NCBI RefSeq assembly: GCF_048595755.1
Contig: NZ_CP184360.1
Span: 806,001-870,000, forward strand
Direction: 5' to 3'
Source of the DNA: Luteococcus sp048595755
Lineage (GTDB): Bacteria > Actinomycetota > Actinomycetes > Propionibacteriales > Propionibacteriaceae
DNA length: 64,000 nt
The position numbers were made by a program, and so were the translations under genes. Under the pieces are notes generated by a model. The model ran no database searches. It had not been told where the DNA came from and was given only the letters and a program-made list of their open reading frames with translations. Of the stretch, positions 35,640-44,169 are shown one piece after another; the first letter of the stretch is position 1, and each line of letters begins with the position of its first letter.

Positions 35640-36670
35640 CGACGTCCCCGCAGCAGGATCACGAGGAAGGCGATCGCGCCGGTGACACCCATCACGGTGC
35701 CGATCGGCATCTCGAAGGGGTGGATCACCATTCGGGAGACCAGGTCACAGACCAGCACGAAGGCGGCGCCTAGCAGGGCCACCCACGGCACGGCGCGGCG
35801 GCAGTTGTCACCGATCGTGTTGCGCACGATGTTGGGCACCACCAGACCCAGGAAGGGCAGGGCGCCGACGGTCACCACCACGGTGGCGCTGACCACGGCC
35901 ACCACCGACATGCCGATCATCACGGTGCGACGGTGGTTGAGCCCCAGGTTGGTGGTGAAGGCCTCGCCCATGCCGGCGACGGTGAAGCGGTCGGCCAGCA
36001 GTGCGGCCAGCACGGTGAGGGCACCGGCGATCCACAGCAGCTCGTAGCGTCCGGCCAGCACGGCGGAGAAGTCGCCGGTGGTCCAGGAGCTGAGCGACTG
36101 GACCAGGTCCATCCGGTAGGCCACGAAGGTGACGCCGGCGCTGACCACGCCGCCCAGCATCATGCCGACCAGCGGGGTGACCAGCATGTCGCGCAGCGGC
36201 ACCACGGCCAGGATGCGCAGGAAGAGGGCGGTGCCCAGCAGCGCGGCGACCGCACCGAAGATCATCTTGACGACCACGGGCGCCCCGGGGAAGAACAGCG
36301 CGCTGACCAGCAGGCCGGCGGTGGCGAACTCCATGGTGCCGGCGGTGCTGGGCTCGACGAAGACATTGCGGGTGAGCAGCTGCATGATCTGGCCGCTCAC
36401 GGCCAGGGCGCTGCCGGACAGCACCAGGGCGATCGTGCGGGGAAGGCGCGAATTGAGCAGCACGTTCGCGTCCAGGTCGGCGACGCCCACCACCAGCGAT
36501 CCAGCGGCCAGCACAGCAAGGCACACCAGCCCGGCGATCATCGCGACGGCATTGCCGGTGCGGCTGCGGCGAGGGGCTGCGGACGCGGCGGCGCCCGCCG
36601 TGCGGGGGCGCACGGCGGGCGTCGGGGCGGCAGCGCGGGTGGCGCTCCTGTCGATCGTCAGGAGGCTCAT
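35636..36670 (-). CDS. Siderophore ABC transporter permease (FecCD family)
   Basis: A 344-residue FecCD permease. The N-terminal 35 residues are Ala/Arg-rich and cytoplasmic, and the rest spans the membrane about ten times. SRLPRTIALVLSGSALAVSGQIMQLLTRN and GLVVPNIVRNTIG are family signatures. The pairing of two distinct FecCD proteins with one ATPase and one lipoprotein matches the YclNOPQ type of catecholate/petrobactin uptake system, although the siderophore cannot be identified. Confidence 0.92.
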   Translation of the reverse strand: MSLLTIDRSATRAAAPTPAVRPRTAGAAASAAPRRSRTGNAVAMIAGLVCLAVLAAGSLVVGVADLDANVLLNSRLPRTIALVLSGSALAVSGQIMQLLTRNVFVEPSTAGTMEFATAGLLVSALFFPGAPVVVKMIFGAVAALLGTALFLRILAVVPLRDMLVTPLVGMMLGGVVSAGVTFVAYRMDLVQSLSSWTTGDFSAVLAGRYELLWIAGALTVLAALLADRFTVAGMGEAFTTNLGLNHRRTVMIGMSVVAVVSATVVVTVGALPFLGLVVPNIVRNTIGDNCRRAVPWVALLGAAFVLVCDLVSRMVIHPFEMPIGTVMGVTGAIAFLVILLRGRR

Positions 36671-37605
36671 GCCAGACCCTTCTTGATCTCGTCGGCCATC
36701 TCGACGGTGTTGTCGAGGCCGGTGCCCAGCAGGTACCAGCGGGAGCCGTCCAGGTAGGTGATCTTCTTGTCCTGAGCGGCCTTGGTCTTGTTGACCAGCG
36801 CGTTGTCGAGCACCTTCTGTGCGCTGTTGCCGCCCTGACCGGTCGCGGCGTCACGGTCGATGACGAACATGCGGTCGGGGTTGGTGGAGCTGATGAACTC
36901 GAAGCTCACGGCCTGGCCGTGGTTGTCCACCTTGAGGTCCTTGGCGGCGGGGGTGACGCCCATCTGCTCGTGGATGATGCCGAAGCGGCTGCCGGGGCCG
37001 TAGGCCGAGAGCTTGCCGCCGCTGGTCAGCAGCACCAGGCCCTTGCCGGCGCCCTTGGCCGCGGTCTTGGTCTCGTCGAGCGCCTTGGTGACCTCGTCCA
37101 TCTGGGCCTTGACCTCGTCGGACTTGCCGTACATCTCGGCGACGATGCCGGCATTCTTCTCCAGCGAGCCCAGGAAGTCCTTGGAGTCATTGCTGAGGTC
37201 GACGGTGGGAGCAACCTTGTTCAGGTCCTCGTACTTCTCGGCGGTGCGACCGCCGATGAGGATGACGTCGGGCTCCAGCTCCGCGATCTTCTCGACGTCG
37301 GGCTCCTTCAGGGTGCCCACGTTGTCCTTGTCCTTGAACTCGTCCATGAACTTGGGAAGCGTCTTGGTCGGCACGCCGATGACGTTCTCGGAGACGCCGA
37401 GCGCGCGCATGTTGTCGAGCACGGCGTAGTCCAGCACGACGACCTTGCTGGGGTTCTTGGTGACCTCGGTGGTGCCCTGCGCGTGCTTCACGCTGATCTT
37501 CTCGTCGCTCTTGGCAGCGGGACTGGCAGTGTCCTGCGATCCACAGGCACTGGCGGTGAGCACCAGTGCGGCGGCAGCGACGGGGGCGAGGAAGCGGCGG
37601 AGCAT
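36667..37605 (-). CDS. Siderophore-binding lipoprotein
   Basis: A 312-residue binding protein and first gene of the operon. The start at 37605 gives a lipoprotein signal (MLRRFLAPVAAAALVLTASAC) with Cys21 as lipid site; a frame from 37656 only adds polar residues. The body is a class III binding fold (KVVVLDYAVLDNMRALG, ELEPDVILIGGRTAEKY). The pattern most resembles YclQ/FpuA and CeuE, which bind catecholate or carboxylate siderophores. The protein presents the Fe3+ complex to the permeases. Confidence 0.92.
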   Translation of the reverse strand: MLRRFLAPVAAAALVLTASACGSQDTASPAAKSDEKISVKHAQGTTEVTKNPSKVVVLDYAVLDNMRALGVSENVIGVPTKTLPKFMDEFKDKDNVGTLKEPDVEKIAELEPDVILIGGRTAEKYEDLNKVAPTVDLSNDSKDFLGSLEKNAGIVAEMYGKSDEVKAQMDEVTKALDETKTAAKGAGKGLVLLTSGGKLSAYGPGSRFGIIHEQMGVTPAAKDLKVDNHGQAVSFEFISSTNPDRMFVIDRDAATGQGGNSAQKVLDNALVNKTKAAQDKKITYLDGSRWYLLGTGLDNTVEMADEIKKGLA

Positions 37606-37656
37606 CGTTGGGTCCTTCGGTCTGGGAACATCCCGTGTGGGGGACGCTGTGTTCAC

Positions 37657-37674
37657 TTAGGTCGTACTAACTAA
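37657..37674. promoter_or_regulatory. DtxR/IdeR-like iron box upstream of the siderophore operon
   Basis: TTAGGTCGTACTAACTAA is an imperfect 18-bp palindrome resembling the DtxR/IdeR consensus TTAGGTTAGSCTAACCTAA. It is 52 bases before the lipoprotein start, in the right place for iron repression. The divergent AAA ATPase gene starts 236 bases away. Confidence 0.62.
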
Positions 37675-37909
37675 GGGAAGCCTTACATACTCACCCGGGA
37701 GCTGTACACCCCCGGGGCCACTTTTCGCCCCCACCTTGTGCCCGAATTCACAAGACCCGCGATCGACTAGGGATTTCGTCTTTTATCGAGTTTTGCCTAG
37801 AACTTCCTAGAACGGGCAATCATCGCCCGATCCCTCGGATGCAGAGGTCGTCTGGGTGAATCTGGACCTGTCTCGGGCTTTCGCTAGAGCGCGCCATACA
37901 CTCGAATCC

Positions 37910-39094
37910 ATGGACCCGATTCGCAACCCCTATGCCCCGGGCGCCGGCCAGCGTCCTCCCGAACTCGCCGGCCGCGACGAGCAGATGCGCGCCTTCGACG
38001 TCGTGCTGGTGCGCACCGCCAAGGGGCGGCCGGAACGGTCCATCATCCTCACCGGGCTGCGTGGCGTCGGCAAGACCGTGCTGCTGAATGCCCTGCGAGG
38101 CCAGGCGGTGCGAGCCAAGTGGGGCACCGGCAAGTTCGAGGCCCGCCCCGACCAGGGCATTCGTCGCCCACTGGGCGCCGCGCTGCACATGGCGGTGCGA
38201 GAGCTGGGCCACCCCGACGCCGACACGGTGCTGGGCACCATCAAGGCCTTCATCGAGCGTGAGGCCAAGCCCGGCGCCAAGCTGAACGAGAAGTGGAATC
38301 CCGGGATCATGGTGCCGGCCACCAAGGGTCGCGCGGATTCCGGCGACATCGAGATCGACCTGGTGGAGCTGTTCAGCGACGTCGGTGGCCTGGCCCAGGA
38401 CATGGGGGTGGGCATCGGCATCTTCATCGACGAGATGCAGGACTTGCGCCCCGAGGATGTCTCGGCCATGTGCGCTGCGGTGCACGAACTGAGTCAGCAA
38501 CGCCTGCCACTGATCGTGGTCGGCGCCGGCCTGCCCCACCTGCCGGCCGTGCTCAGCGCCTCCAAGAGCTACTCGGAGCGCCTGTTCCGCTACAACCGCA
38601 TCGACCGGCTCGACCGCGCCGCCGCAGACCTGGCCCTCACCCTTCCCGCAGAGGACGAGGAGGCGGCCTTCGAGCCCGAGGCGCTGGAGGCCATGTACCA
38701 GCTCACCGGCGGCTACCCCTACTTCATCCAGGCCTACGGCAAGGTGGTCTGGGATGTGGCGCCGGCCAGCCCGATCACCGTCGACGACGTGCGGGTGGCC
38801 ACGCCCGAGGCCGAGGCGGAGCTGGCCGTGGGCTTCTTCGGCAGCCGCTTCGAACGCGCCACGCCGGCCGAGCGGGAATATCTGCGCGCCATGGCCGAGG
38901 CCTCCGACGGCGACGACGATGCCGACCAGGTGAAGACCTCGGCAGTGGCCGAGGTGCTCGACCGCAAGGCACAGAGCCTGTCGCCCGCGCGCGATGCCTT
39001 GATGAAGAAGGGCCTGATCTACTCCTCGGAACGCGGCAAGGTGGCCTTCACCGTGCCCCACTTCGGGCGCTACCTGCGCAGCCAGCAGCTGTGA
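37910..39094 (+). CDS. AAA-family ATPase, orphan
   Basis: A 394-residue ATPase. The ATG at 37910 begins MDPIRNPYAPGAG, a common start for this group; a GTG at 37856 is also in frame. Walker A is GLRGVGKT, Walker B is GIFIDEMQDL, and sensor-like residues occur in LPLIVVGAGLPHL. A winged-helix-like part fills the C-terminus (SPARDALMKKGLIYSSERGKVAFTVPHFGRYL). The whole resembles COG1672-type, Orc/Cdc6-like ATPases whose role is unclear. No nuclease, protease or toxin gene adjoins it, so there is no direct sign of a defence role. Confidence 0.82.
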   Translation: MDPIRNPYAPGAGQRPPELAGRDEQMRAFDVVLVRTAKGRPERSIILTGLRGVGKTVLLNALRGQAVRAKWGTGKFEARPDQGIRRPLGAALHMAVRELGHPDADTVLGTIKAFIEREAKPGAKLNEKWNPGIMVPATKGRADSGDIEIDLVELFSDVGGLAQDMGVGIGIFIDEMQDLRPEDVSAMCAAVHELSQQRLPLIVVGAGLPHLPAVLSASKSYSERLFRYNRIDRLDRAAADLALTLPAEDEEAAFEPEALEAMYQLTGGYPYFIQAYGKVVWDVAPASPITVDDVRVATPEAEAELAVGFFGSRFERATPAEREYLRAMAEASDGDDDADQVKTSAVAEVLDRKAQSLSPARDALMKKGLIYSSERGKVAFTVPHFGRYLRSQQL

Positions 39095-39103
39095 TCCGGC
39101 CAC

Positions 39104-40612
39104 TCACACCGACTCGCGCACGATGCCCTTCTCGCCACGCCAGTGCGCCAGTCGCCCGGCACGACTGACGGCCCGCAGTCGTCGTTCCACGTGTGAACGG
39201 TGCCGGTCGGCGACGGCCAACATCAGCTGGTCCCCGGCCCGCAGGGTGGTCTCGCCACGGGGCACCAGCAGCTCGTCGTCGCGCAGCACCAGCGCCAGCA
39301 CCGCATCACCGGGCAGGCGCAGCTCCGCCACCGCGACGCCGTGCAGTCGGGATTCGGCCGGCACGTCGAAGGTGAGCAGACTGGCACCCAGCTTCTCCAT
39401 CGGTGCGTGTTCGATCGCCAACTCCCGGGCACCCTGGTCCTCCATCAGGCCGAGGGTGCGGCACAGCCAGGGCAGGGTGGGGCCCTGCACGATGGTGTAG
39501 ACCACCACCAGCAGGAAGGTCACGTCGAAGATCATCAGCGCATTGGGCACACCGGCGGTGATGGGGAAGGTGGCCAGCACGATCGGGACCGCGCCACGCA
39601 GACCCGCCCACGACATGAAGACCTGCTCCCGGTACGGCACCCCAAAGGGCGTCGAGCACAGCGTCACGGCGAGCGGGCGGGCGATGAAGGTGAGCCCCGC
39701 CCCCACCACGATCGCCGCGGGAAGGGCGTGGGGCAGCCGCTCGGGCGAGGCCAGCAGGCCGAGCAGCACGAACAGTGCGATCTGCGAGAGCCAGGCCAGA
39801 CCCTCCGCGAAGCCCAGGGTGGCATTGCGGTGTGGCAGGCCGGAATTGCCCAGGACCAGACCGGCCACATAGGCCGCGACGAAGGGACTGCCGCCGCACA
39901 CCCCGGTGGCGCCGAAGGCGAGCATCGCGAAGGTCATGGCGGCCAGCGGGTACAGCCCGGTGGCGGGCAGGGCGATGCGCTTGAGCAGCCAGGCCCCGGC
40001 GAAGGAGACGGCAACGCCCACCACCAGACCGATGAGCATCTGTTGCAGGAAGCCACCAAAGGCCGTCCAGGCGTCCAGGTGGAACCACGCCTCGGAGACG
40101 ACGATCGTCACCAGGATGATGACCGGCGGGTCGTTCAGACCGGATTCGGCCTCCAGCGCGGCACCGGTGCGTTTGCGCAGCGGCAGCGACCTCATCGACG
40201 AGAAGACGGCCGCGGCGTCGGTCGAGGAGACCACCGCGCCCAGCAGCAGTGCGGTGCGGGGGTCGACGTCGAGCAGCAGCCAGGCCAGCGCCGAGGTGAC
40301 CGCCACCGTGATGGCCACCCCCACGGTGGCCAGCACCGCCGACAGCCTCAACACCGGTCTCATCACCGAGAGCCGGGTACTTAGGCCACCTTCGGCCAGG
40401 ATCACCGCCAGCGCCAAGGAACACAGCACCTGCGCCAGGGCCGCATCGTCGAACTCCAGGCCGAGCCCGGCCTCACCGATGAGCAGACCGATGCCCAGGT
40501 AGAGCAACAGGCTGGGCATGCCAGCACCGGTGGACACGCGCACCGCGATCACGCCCAGCAGCAGCACTCCGCTGGCCGCCAGGACCACCACATTGAGGTT
40601 CTCCGGTGTCAT
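39104..40612 (-). CDS. CPA1 cation/proton antiporter with C-terminal TrkA-C domain (NhaP2/CvrA type)
   Basis: A 502-residue protein from the start at 40612. Residues 1-390 form about twelve helices of the CPA1 exchanger, including the ESGLNDPP motif with its Asn-Asp pair and SSTDAAAVFS. Residues about 400-480 form an RCK-C/TrkA-C domain (GVAVAELRLPGDAVLALVLRDDELLVPRGETTLRAGDQL), as in NhaP2 K+/H+ antiporters, where it senses a nucleotide or ion. It would export K+ or Na+ in exchange for protons under alkaline or osmotic stress. Confidence 0.92.
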   Translation of the reverse strand: MTPENLNVVVLAASGVLLLGVIAVRVSTGAGMPSLLLYLGIGLLIGEAGLGLEFDDAALAQVLCSLALAVILAEGGLSTRLSVMRPVLRLSAVLATVGVAITVAVTSALAWLLLDVDPRTALLLGAVVSSTDAAAVFSSMRSLPLRKRTGAALEAESGLNDPPVIILVTIVVSEAWFHLDAWTAFGGFLQQMLIGLVVGVAVSFAGAWLLKRIALPATGLYPLAAMTFAMLAFGATGVCGGSPFVAAYVAGLVLGNSGLPHRNATLGFAEGLAWLSQIALFVLLGLLASPERLPHALPAAIVVGAGLTFIARPLAVTLCSTPFGVPYREQVFMSWAGLRGAVPIVLATFPITAGVPNALMIFDVTFLLVVVYTIVQGPTLPWLCRTLGLMEDQGARELAIEHAPMEKLGASLLTFDVPAESRLHGVAVAELRLPGDAVLALVLRDDELLVPRGETTLRAGDQLMLAVADRHRSHVERRLRAVSRAGRLAHWRGEKGIVRESV

Positions 40613-40813
40613 GGCAAGGCCGCACCCGGGACGCACCCTGCCCCGATGGATGCCTGCTCCCGGACCCCTTTGCACAGGGCCGGAGCAGTGGGCATCGCAT
40701 GGGGGGAAGTCAACATACCCCTACCCTGCCAAAGTCGTTCAACGGTCCACCAGTCGCGGACCTCCCGCGGCAACCGGGCTCCGGCGGGTTCCCTGCCCTG
40801 CTGAGGCTGTCGG

Positions 40814-41710
40814 TCACGCCAGCCGGTGCTGCAGCACCTGGTGCACCAGGTCGAAGACGGGCGTGGGCACCCCGACGGCCGCACCGAGCCTGCGGATGCC
40901 ACCCACCAGCGGGTCGAGTTCACCGGGGCGCCCTTCGTCCAGGTCTCGATGCATCGACGTGGTGGCCTCGGCAGGCATCCGGTCGGCGAAGGCCATGGTG
41001 TGCTCCACCGCCTGGGCCAGGTCGATGCCATGGGCCGTGCCGACGGCTGCCACCTCGGTCATCGCCGCCTGCAGCCCGGCTCGCAGCTCGGTGCGCTGCA
41101 CGCCCAGTGGCACCCCGGCCAGGGCACCGATCATTCCGGTGGGCACCACGAACATCACCTTCTGCCACAGGTCTTGCCAGATGTCGTCCTGCGGTTCGCT
41201 GTGGATGCCCGCGCTCTGGAAGGCCTCCCGGATCCGGATCGAACGTTGCGTGTGCACGTTGTCCCACTCCCCGAAGGTGATGGACCCCGGCCCGCCCATG
41301 TGCTCGATCACCCCGGGCGCAGCGATGCGCGCGTAGACACGCACGATCCCGGGCATGACGTGGTGTCGGCCCAGCACGTCGGCCACCCTGGTGGGCGCCT
41401 CGATGCCGTTCTGCAGGGTGATGAGCGCGGTGTTGTCGGCCATCAACGCACCAAGGCTGGGCAGCACCTCGTCCAGCTGGGTGGCCTTGACCGCCAGCAG
41501 CACCAGATCGACCGGATCGATGGTGGCGGCATCGTCGGTCACCTCGATCGGCATCACGAGGTCCGTCTCCCCCGTGATGCGCAGCCCGTCGCGCTGCAGC
41601 GCACGAAGGTGCTCACCCCGCGCGGTGAAGACGACCTCGTGCCCCGCGCGGGCCAACAGCCCTCCGAAGTACCCGCCCAATGCCCCGGTTCCGATGACTG
41701 CGATCCTCAT
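40814..41710 (-). CDS. panE: 2-dehydropantoate 2-reductase family protein
   Basis: A 298-residue NADPH-dependent ketopantoate reductase-like protein. The start at 41710 puts GTGALGGYFGGLLA at residues 7-20. LLAVKATQLDEVLPSL and TLQNGIE are family signatures, with a catalytic lysine candidate in the helical C-terminal domain (DLWQKVMF). PanE makes pantoate for coenzyme A. Many genomes carry paralogues with other substrates, so the exact assignment is uncertain. It is divergent from carD. Confidence 0.8.
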   Translation of the reverse strand: MRIAVIGTGALGGYFGGLLARAGHEVVFTARGEHLRALQRDGLRITGETDLVMPIEVTDDAATIDPVDLVLLAVKATQLDEVLPSLGALMADNTALITLQNGIEAPTRVADVLGRHHVMPGIVRVYARIAAPGVIEHMGGPGSITFGEWDNVHTQRSIRIREAFQSAGIHSEPQDDIWQDLWQKVMFVVPTGMIGALAGVPLGVQRTELRAGLQAAMTEVAAVGTAHGIDLAQAVEHTMAFADRMPAEATTSMHRDLDEGRPGELDPLVGGIRRLGAAVGVPTPVFDLVHQVLQHRLA

Positions 41711-42028
41711 GCCCCCCACTCTGCCCTGTTCGCAGGCTTCGTGCGGCGCGGTCCGCGCTTGGGCCACCACAACCCGCTGGCCAGGCCCGCCACAACCCGA
41801 CGGCCAGAGCCACCACACCCCGACGGCCGAGCCTGTCGAGGCCTTGCCACCCCCTTTTTGTTGTGCTACAATCAGGGGTGCAGACTCGCTCCGACCCGTC
41901 GTCGGGGTGTCCCCACCACCAGGCCCCGGTGTGCAGCGTGTGTCCAGGCCCGGTGGGACGGCCCACCGCAGGTAGGCAGACCGGCCAACGGTGGCTGGGT
42001 GTGCTGAGCGCCCACGAAAGAGGATCCT
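41711..42028 (+). promoter_or_regulatory. carD promoter and about 150-nt leader
   Basis: TTGCCA (41844-41849) and TACAAT (41867-41872) are 17 bases apart, a near-ideal SigA promoter. A start near 41880 leaves about 150 nt of leader. The leader is GC-rich with repeated CCCACC/GGTGGG segments that could fold. I see no leader peptide and no known riboswitch. Confidence 0.65.
41825..41843. repeat. Dispersed 24-bp repeat, copy C
   Basis: GGCCGAGCCTGTCGAGGCC, one base different from copies A and B. It abuts the -35 element of the carD promoter. Confidence 0.55.
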
Positions 42029-42556
42029 GTGCATTTTGAGCCTGGTCAGATCGTCGTCCACCCCCACCACGGTCCCGCCACCGTGACCGGCATCGTCACC
42101 CGCGCCGTGCGACGCAACAACCGCAAGTACCTGGAACTCGAGACCCACGACCAACGCCTCCAGATCAGCATCCCGCTGGATGGTGCCGACGAGATCGGCC
42201 TTCGCAACCTGCTGTGCGCCAATGACCGGGCAAAGCTGCTCGAGGTGCTGGCCGCCCCCACCACCCACGTCGAGAAGGGCTGGTCGCGCCGCATCAAGGC
42301 CCACCAGCAGAAGGTGCGCAGCGGAGACCTGGCACTGATCGCAGAGGTGGTGCGTGACCTCACGCGCCGTCAGCAGGACTCGGGAATCTCCCTGGGTGAG
42401 CGTGAACTGCTTCGCGAGGCCATGACTCCACTGGTGGAGGAGCTGTCGATCTGCGTCGATGCCGACGAGGAGACCGTCACCAAGGCCCTCAACGACTGCA
42501 TCCTCACCGGTGTCATCCCCGCCGTGCAGACCCCCGAGCTGGCGGTGGCCAGCTGA
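42029..42556 (+). CDS. carD: CarD-family transcription factor
   Basis: A 175-residue protein from a GTG start. Residues 1-60 form the RNA-polymerase-interacting domain (FEPGQIVVHPHHGPATVTGIVTR) shared with Mfd/TRCF. The rest is the helical DNA-binding domain, with W85 in EKGWSRRIKAHQQKVRSGD, the residue that wedges into the melted promoter. CarD stabilises open complexes at rRNA and many housekeeping promoters in actinobacteria. The last 13 bases of the gene are part of an 84-bp sequence repeated at 49545-49628 (see findings). Confidence 0.93.
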   Translation: MHFEPGQIVVHPHHGPATVTGIVTRAVRRNNRKYLELETHDQRLQISIPLDGADEIGLRNLLCANDRAKLLEVLAAPTTHVEKGWSRRIKAHQQKVRSGDLALIAEVVRDLTRRQQDSGISLGERELLREAMTPLVEELSICVDADEETVTKALNDCILTGVIPAVQTPELAVAS

Positions 42557-42627
42557 CCCGCCTCACATGACCATTTGGATGGCCGTGGTGGCCTCGCCCA
42601 GGAAGCGAGACACCACGGCCTTCTCGT
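42544..42627. repeat. 84-bp direct repeat, left copy (DR-L)
   Basis: Matches 49545-49628 at 82 of 84 positions in the same orientation; spacing between equivalent bases is 7,001. It contains the carD stop and then a piece of the marR 3' end that no longer belongs to a gene. Confidence 0.95.
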
Positions 42628-42647
42628 ACGTCGGGAGCTAGTGGGAA

Positions 42648-44039
42648 TCAGCGTTGGCTGGCCATTCGATGGGACTCCATGAGGCGCTTCTCCTCGGGCC
42701 CGACCAAGGCAATCAGCACAAGGGCCGCCACCACGCAGGCCGTCAACACGGCGAAGGTGACACCCCAGCCGTAGTGATGCACCACCCATCCGACACCGGT
42801 GGAGGCCATGGTGGCGCCGATCACGTAGCCGAACAGGCCGGTGAAACCCGCGGCGGTGCCGGCGACGTGCTTTGCGGACATGTCCAAGGCTTGCAGGCCG
42901 ATCAGCATCACGGGGCCGTAGATGAAGGCACCGATGAAGAACAGGTAGACCATCAGCAGCCAGTACGGCGTACCGACCGGGCTCAGCCAGTAGGCCACCA
43001 GGAAGGCACCGACGCCCACCAGGAAGGTGATTCCGGTCCAGGTGCGGTTGCCCTTGAAGACCTTGTCGGAGAGCCAGCCGCAGGCCAGGGTGCCAAAGAT
43101 GCCCGCCAGCTCGAAGAGGCTGAAGCCGGCGATGCCCTTGGCGACCGAGACCTGGTGCACCTCGGACAGGTAGGTGGGGGTCCAGGACAGCACGCCGTAG
43201 CGCAGCGCGTAGACGAAGACATTGGCCAGCGCCAGGTAGATCATCGTCGGTCGGAGCAACACGTGCTTCACAATGGTCTGCCAGTAGCCGAGCTGATCGG
43301 TTGAGACGTCGGCGGCCTCCACCTTGGCCGGGTCGTCACGGAACTCCTCAATCGGCGCCAGACCGATGGACTCCGGGGTGTCCCGGATCAGGATGAAGGC
43401 CGCGGCGGCCACGACGAGCGCCACGACGGCCGGAAGCCAGAAGGCGGCCTGCCATTTGCCCCCGCTGATCGCCAGCCCCCAGGCGGCCAGCGCACCGACG
43501 GCCATACCCCCGACATTGTGAGCGCAGTTCCAGATGGCGGTCTTCCAACCACGCTCATTGGTGCTGAACCAGTGCACCAGCACTCGGCCGCAGGGCGGCC
43601 AACCCATGCCTTGGAACCAGCCGTTGATGAACATCACGACGGCGAAGACCGTCAGCGACGCGGAGATGGCTGGGATGAAGGCGATGCAGAGGTTTGCGAC
43701 GGCGGACAGGGCCAGACCGATCGACAGGAAGTAGCGGGCATTGGATCGGTCGGAAATCGTCGCCGAGAAGAACTTGCTGAGTCCGTAGGCAATCAGTGCG
43801 GCGTTGGCGATCAGGCCAATGCCCACCTTGTCCATCCGTCCCTCGTCCAGCAGGATCTTCGCGACCAGCGGGATGTTGTTGCGGATCAGGTAGAAGCCGG
43901 CGTAGCCGAAGAAGATGCCAATGAAGACCTTCAGACGCCACGACGGATACTGGGCGGTCTGCTCGGTGGCGCTCAGGCGCGGGGCGGGCGGAGGCGCTGC
44001 AAGCCAACTGCGACGCGTCCGCTCAGCTGTGTGGGACAT
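42648..44039 (-). CDS. OPA-family MFS transporter (phosphoglycerate/hexose-phosphate/GlpT type)
   Basis: A 463-residue permease with twelve helices. FFGYAGFYLIRNNIPLVAK near helix 1 and WFQGMGWPPCGRVLVHWF near helix 5 are signatures of organophosphate:phosphate antiporters (GlpT, UhpT, PgtP); the helix-1 arginine that binds phosphate is present. These exchange a sugar phosphate, glycerol phosphate or phosphoglycerate for inorganic phosphate. PgtP is the closest by feel, but the substrate is not decided. It is the last gene of the island and about 130 bases after the ABC ATPase gene, possibly with its own promoter. Confidence 0.88.
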   Translation of the reverse strand: MSHTAERTRRSWLAAPPPAPRLSATEQTAQYPSWRLKVFIGIFFGYAGFYLIRNNIPLVAKILLDEGRMDKVGIGLIANAALIAYGLSKFFSATISDRSNARYFLSIGLALSAVANLCIAFIPAISASLTVFAVVMFINGWFQGMGWPPCGRVLVHWFSTNERGWKTAIWNCAHNVGGMAVGALAAWGLAISGGKWQAAFWLPAVVALVVAAAAFILIRDTPESIGLAPIEEFRDDPAKVEAADVSTDQLGYWQTIVKHVLLRPTMIYLALANVFVYALRYGVLSWTPTYLSEVHQVSVAKGIAGFSLFELAGIFGTLACGWLSDKVFKGNRTWTGITFLVGVGAFLVAYWLSPVGTPYWLLMVYLFFIGAFIYGPVMLIGLQALDMSAKHVAGTAAGFTGLFGYVIGATMASTGVGWVVHHYGWGVTFAVLTACVVAALVLIALVGPEEKRLMESHRMASQR

Positions 44040-44169
44040 GGTGTGCTCCGGGTCGAGGGGGAAGAGGGAGCCCGGCGGGCGACCTCACTGTCAGCCTCAT
44101 CCTCTGGCGGGCACATGCCGGTGGGGAGCCTCTTTCGGTGACGTCCGGTGACAGCCCTGTTACCGGGGG

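Noticed and set aside
37910..39094. AAA ATPase considered as part of a defence system
   Set aside because: Neighbours are a siderophore operon and a cation antiporter; no effector, nuclease, TIR or protease gene is adjacent.
41880..42028. carD leader considered as a known riboswitch or leader peptide
   Set aside because: I found no start codon with a ribosome site and a run of regulatory codons, and no recognisable aptamer core.
42459..42641. 60-residue frame across the left 84-bp repeat
   Set aside because: It is out of frame with carD over the shared part, and the rest is the reverse strand of the marR fragment. No ribosome site.
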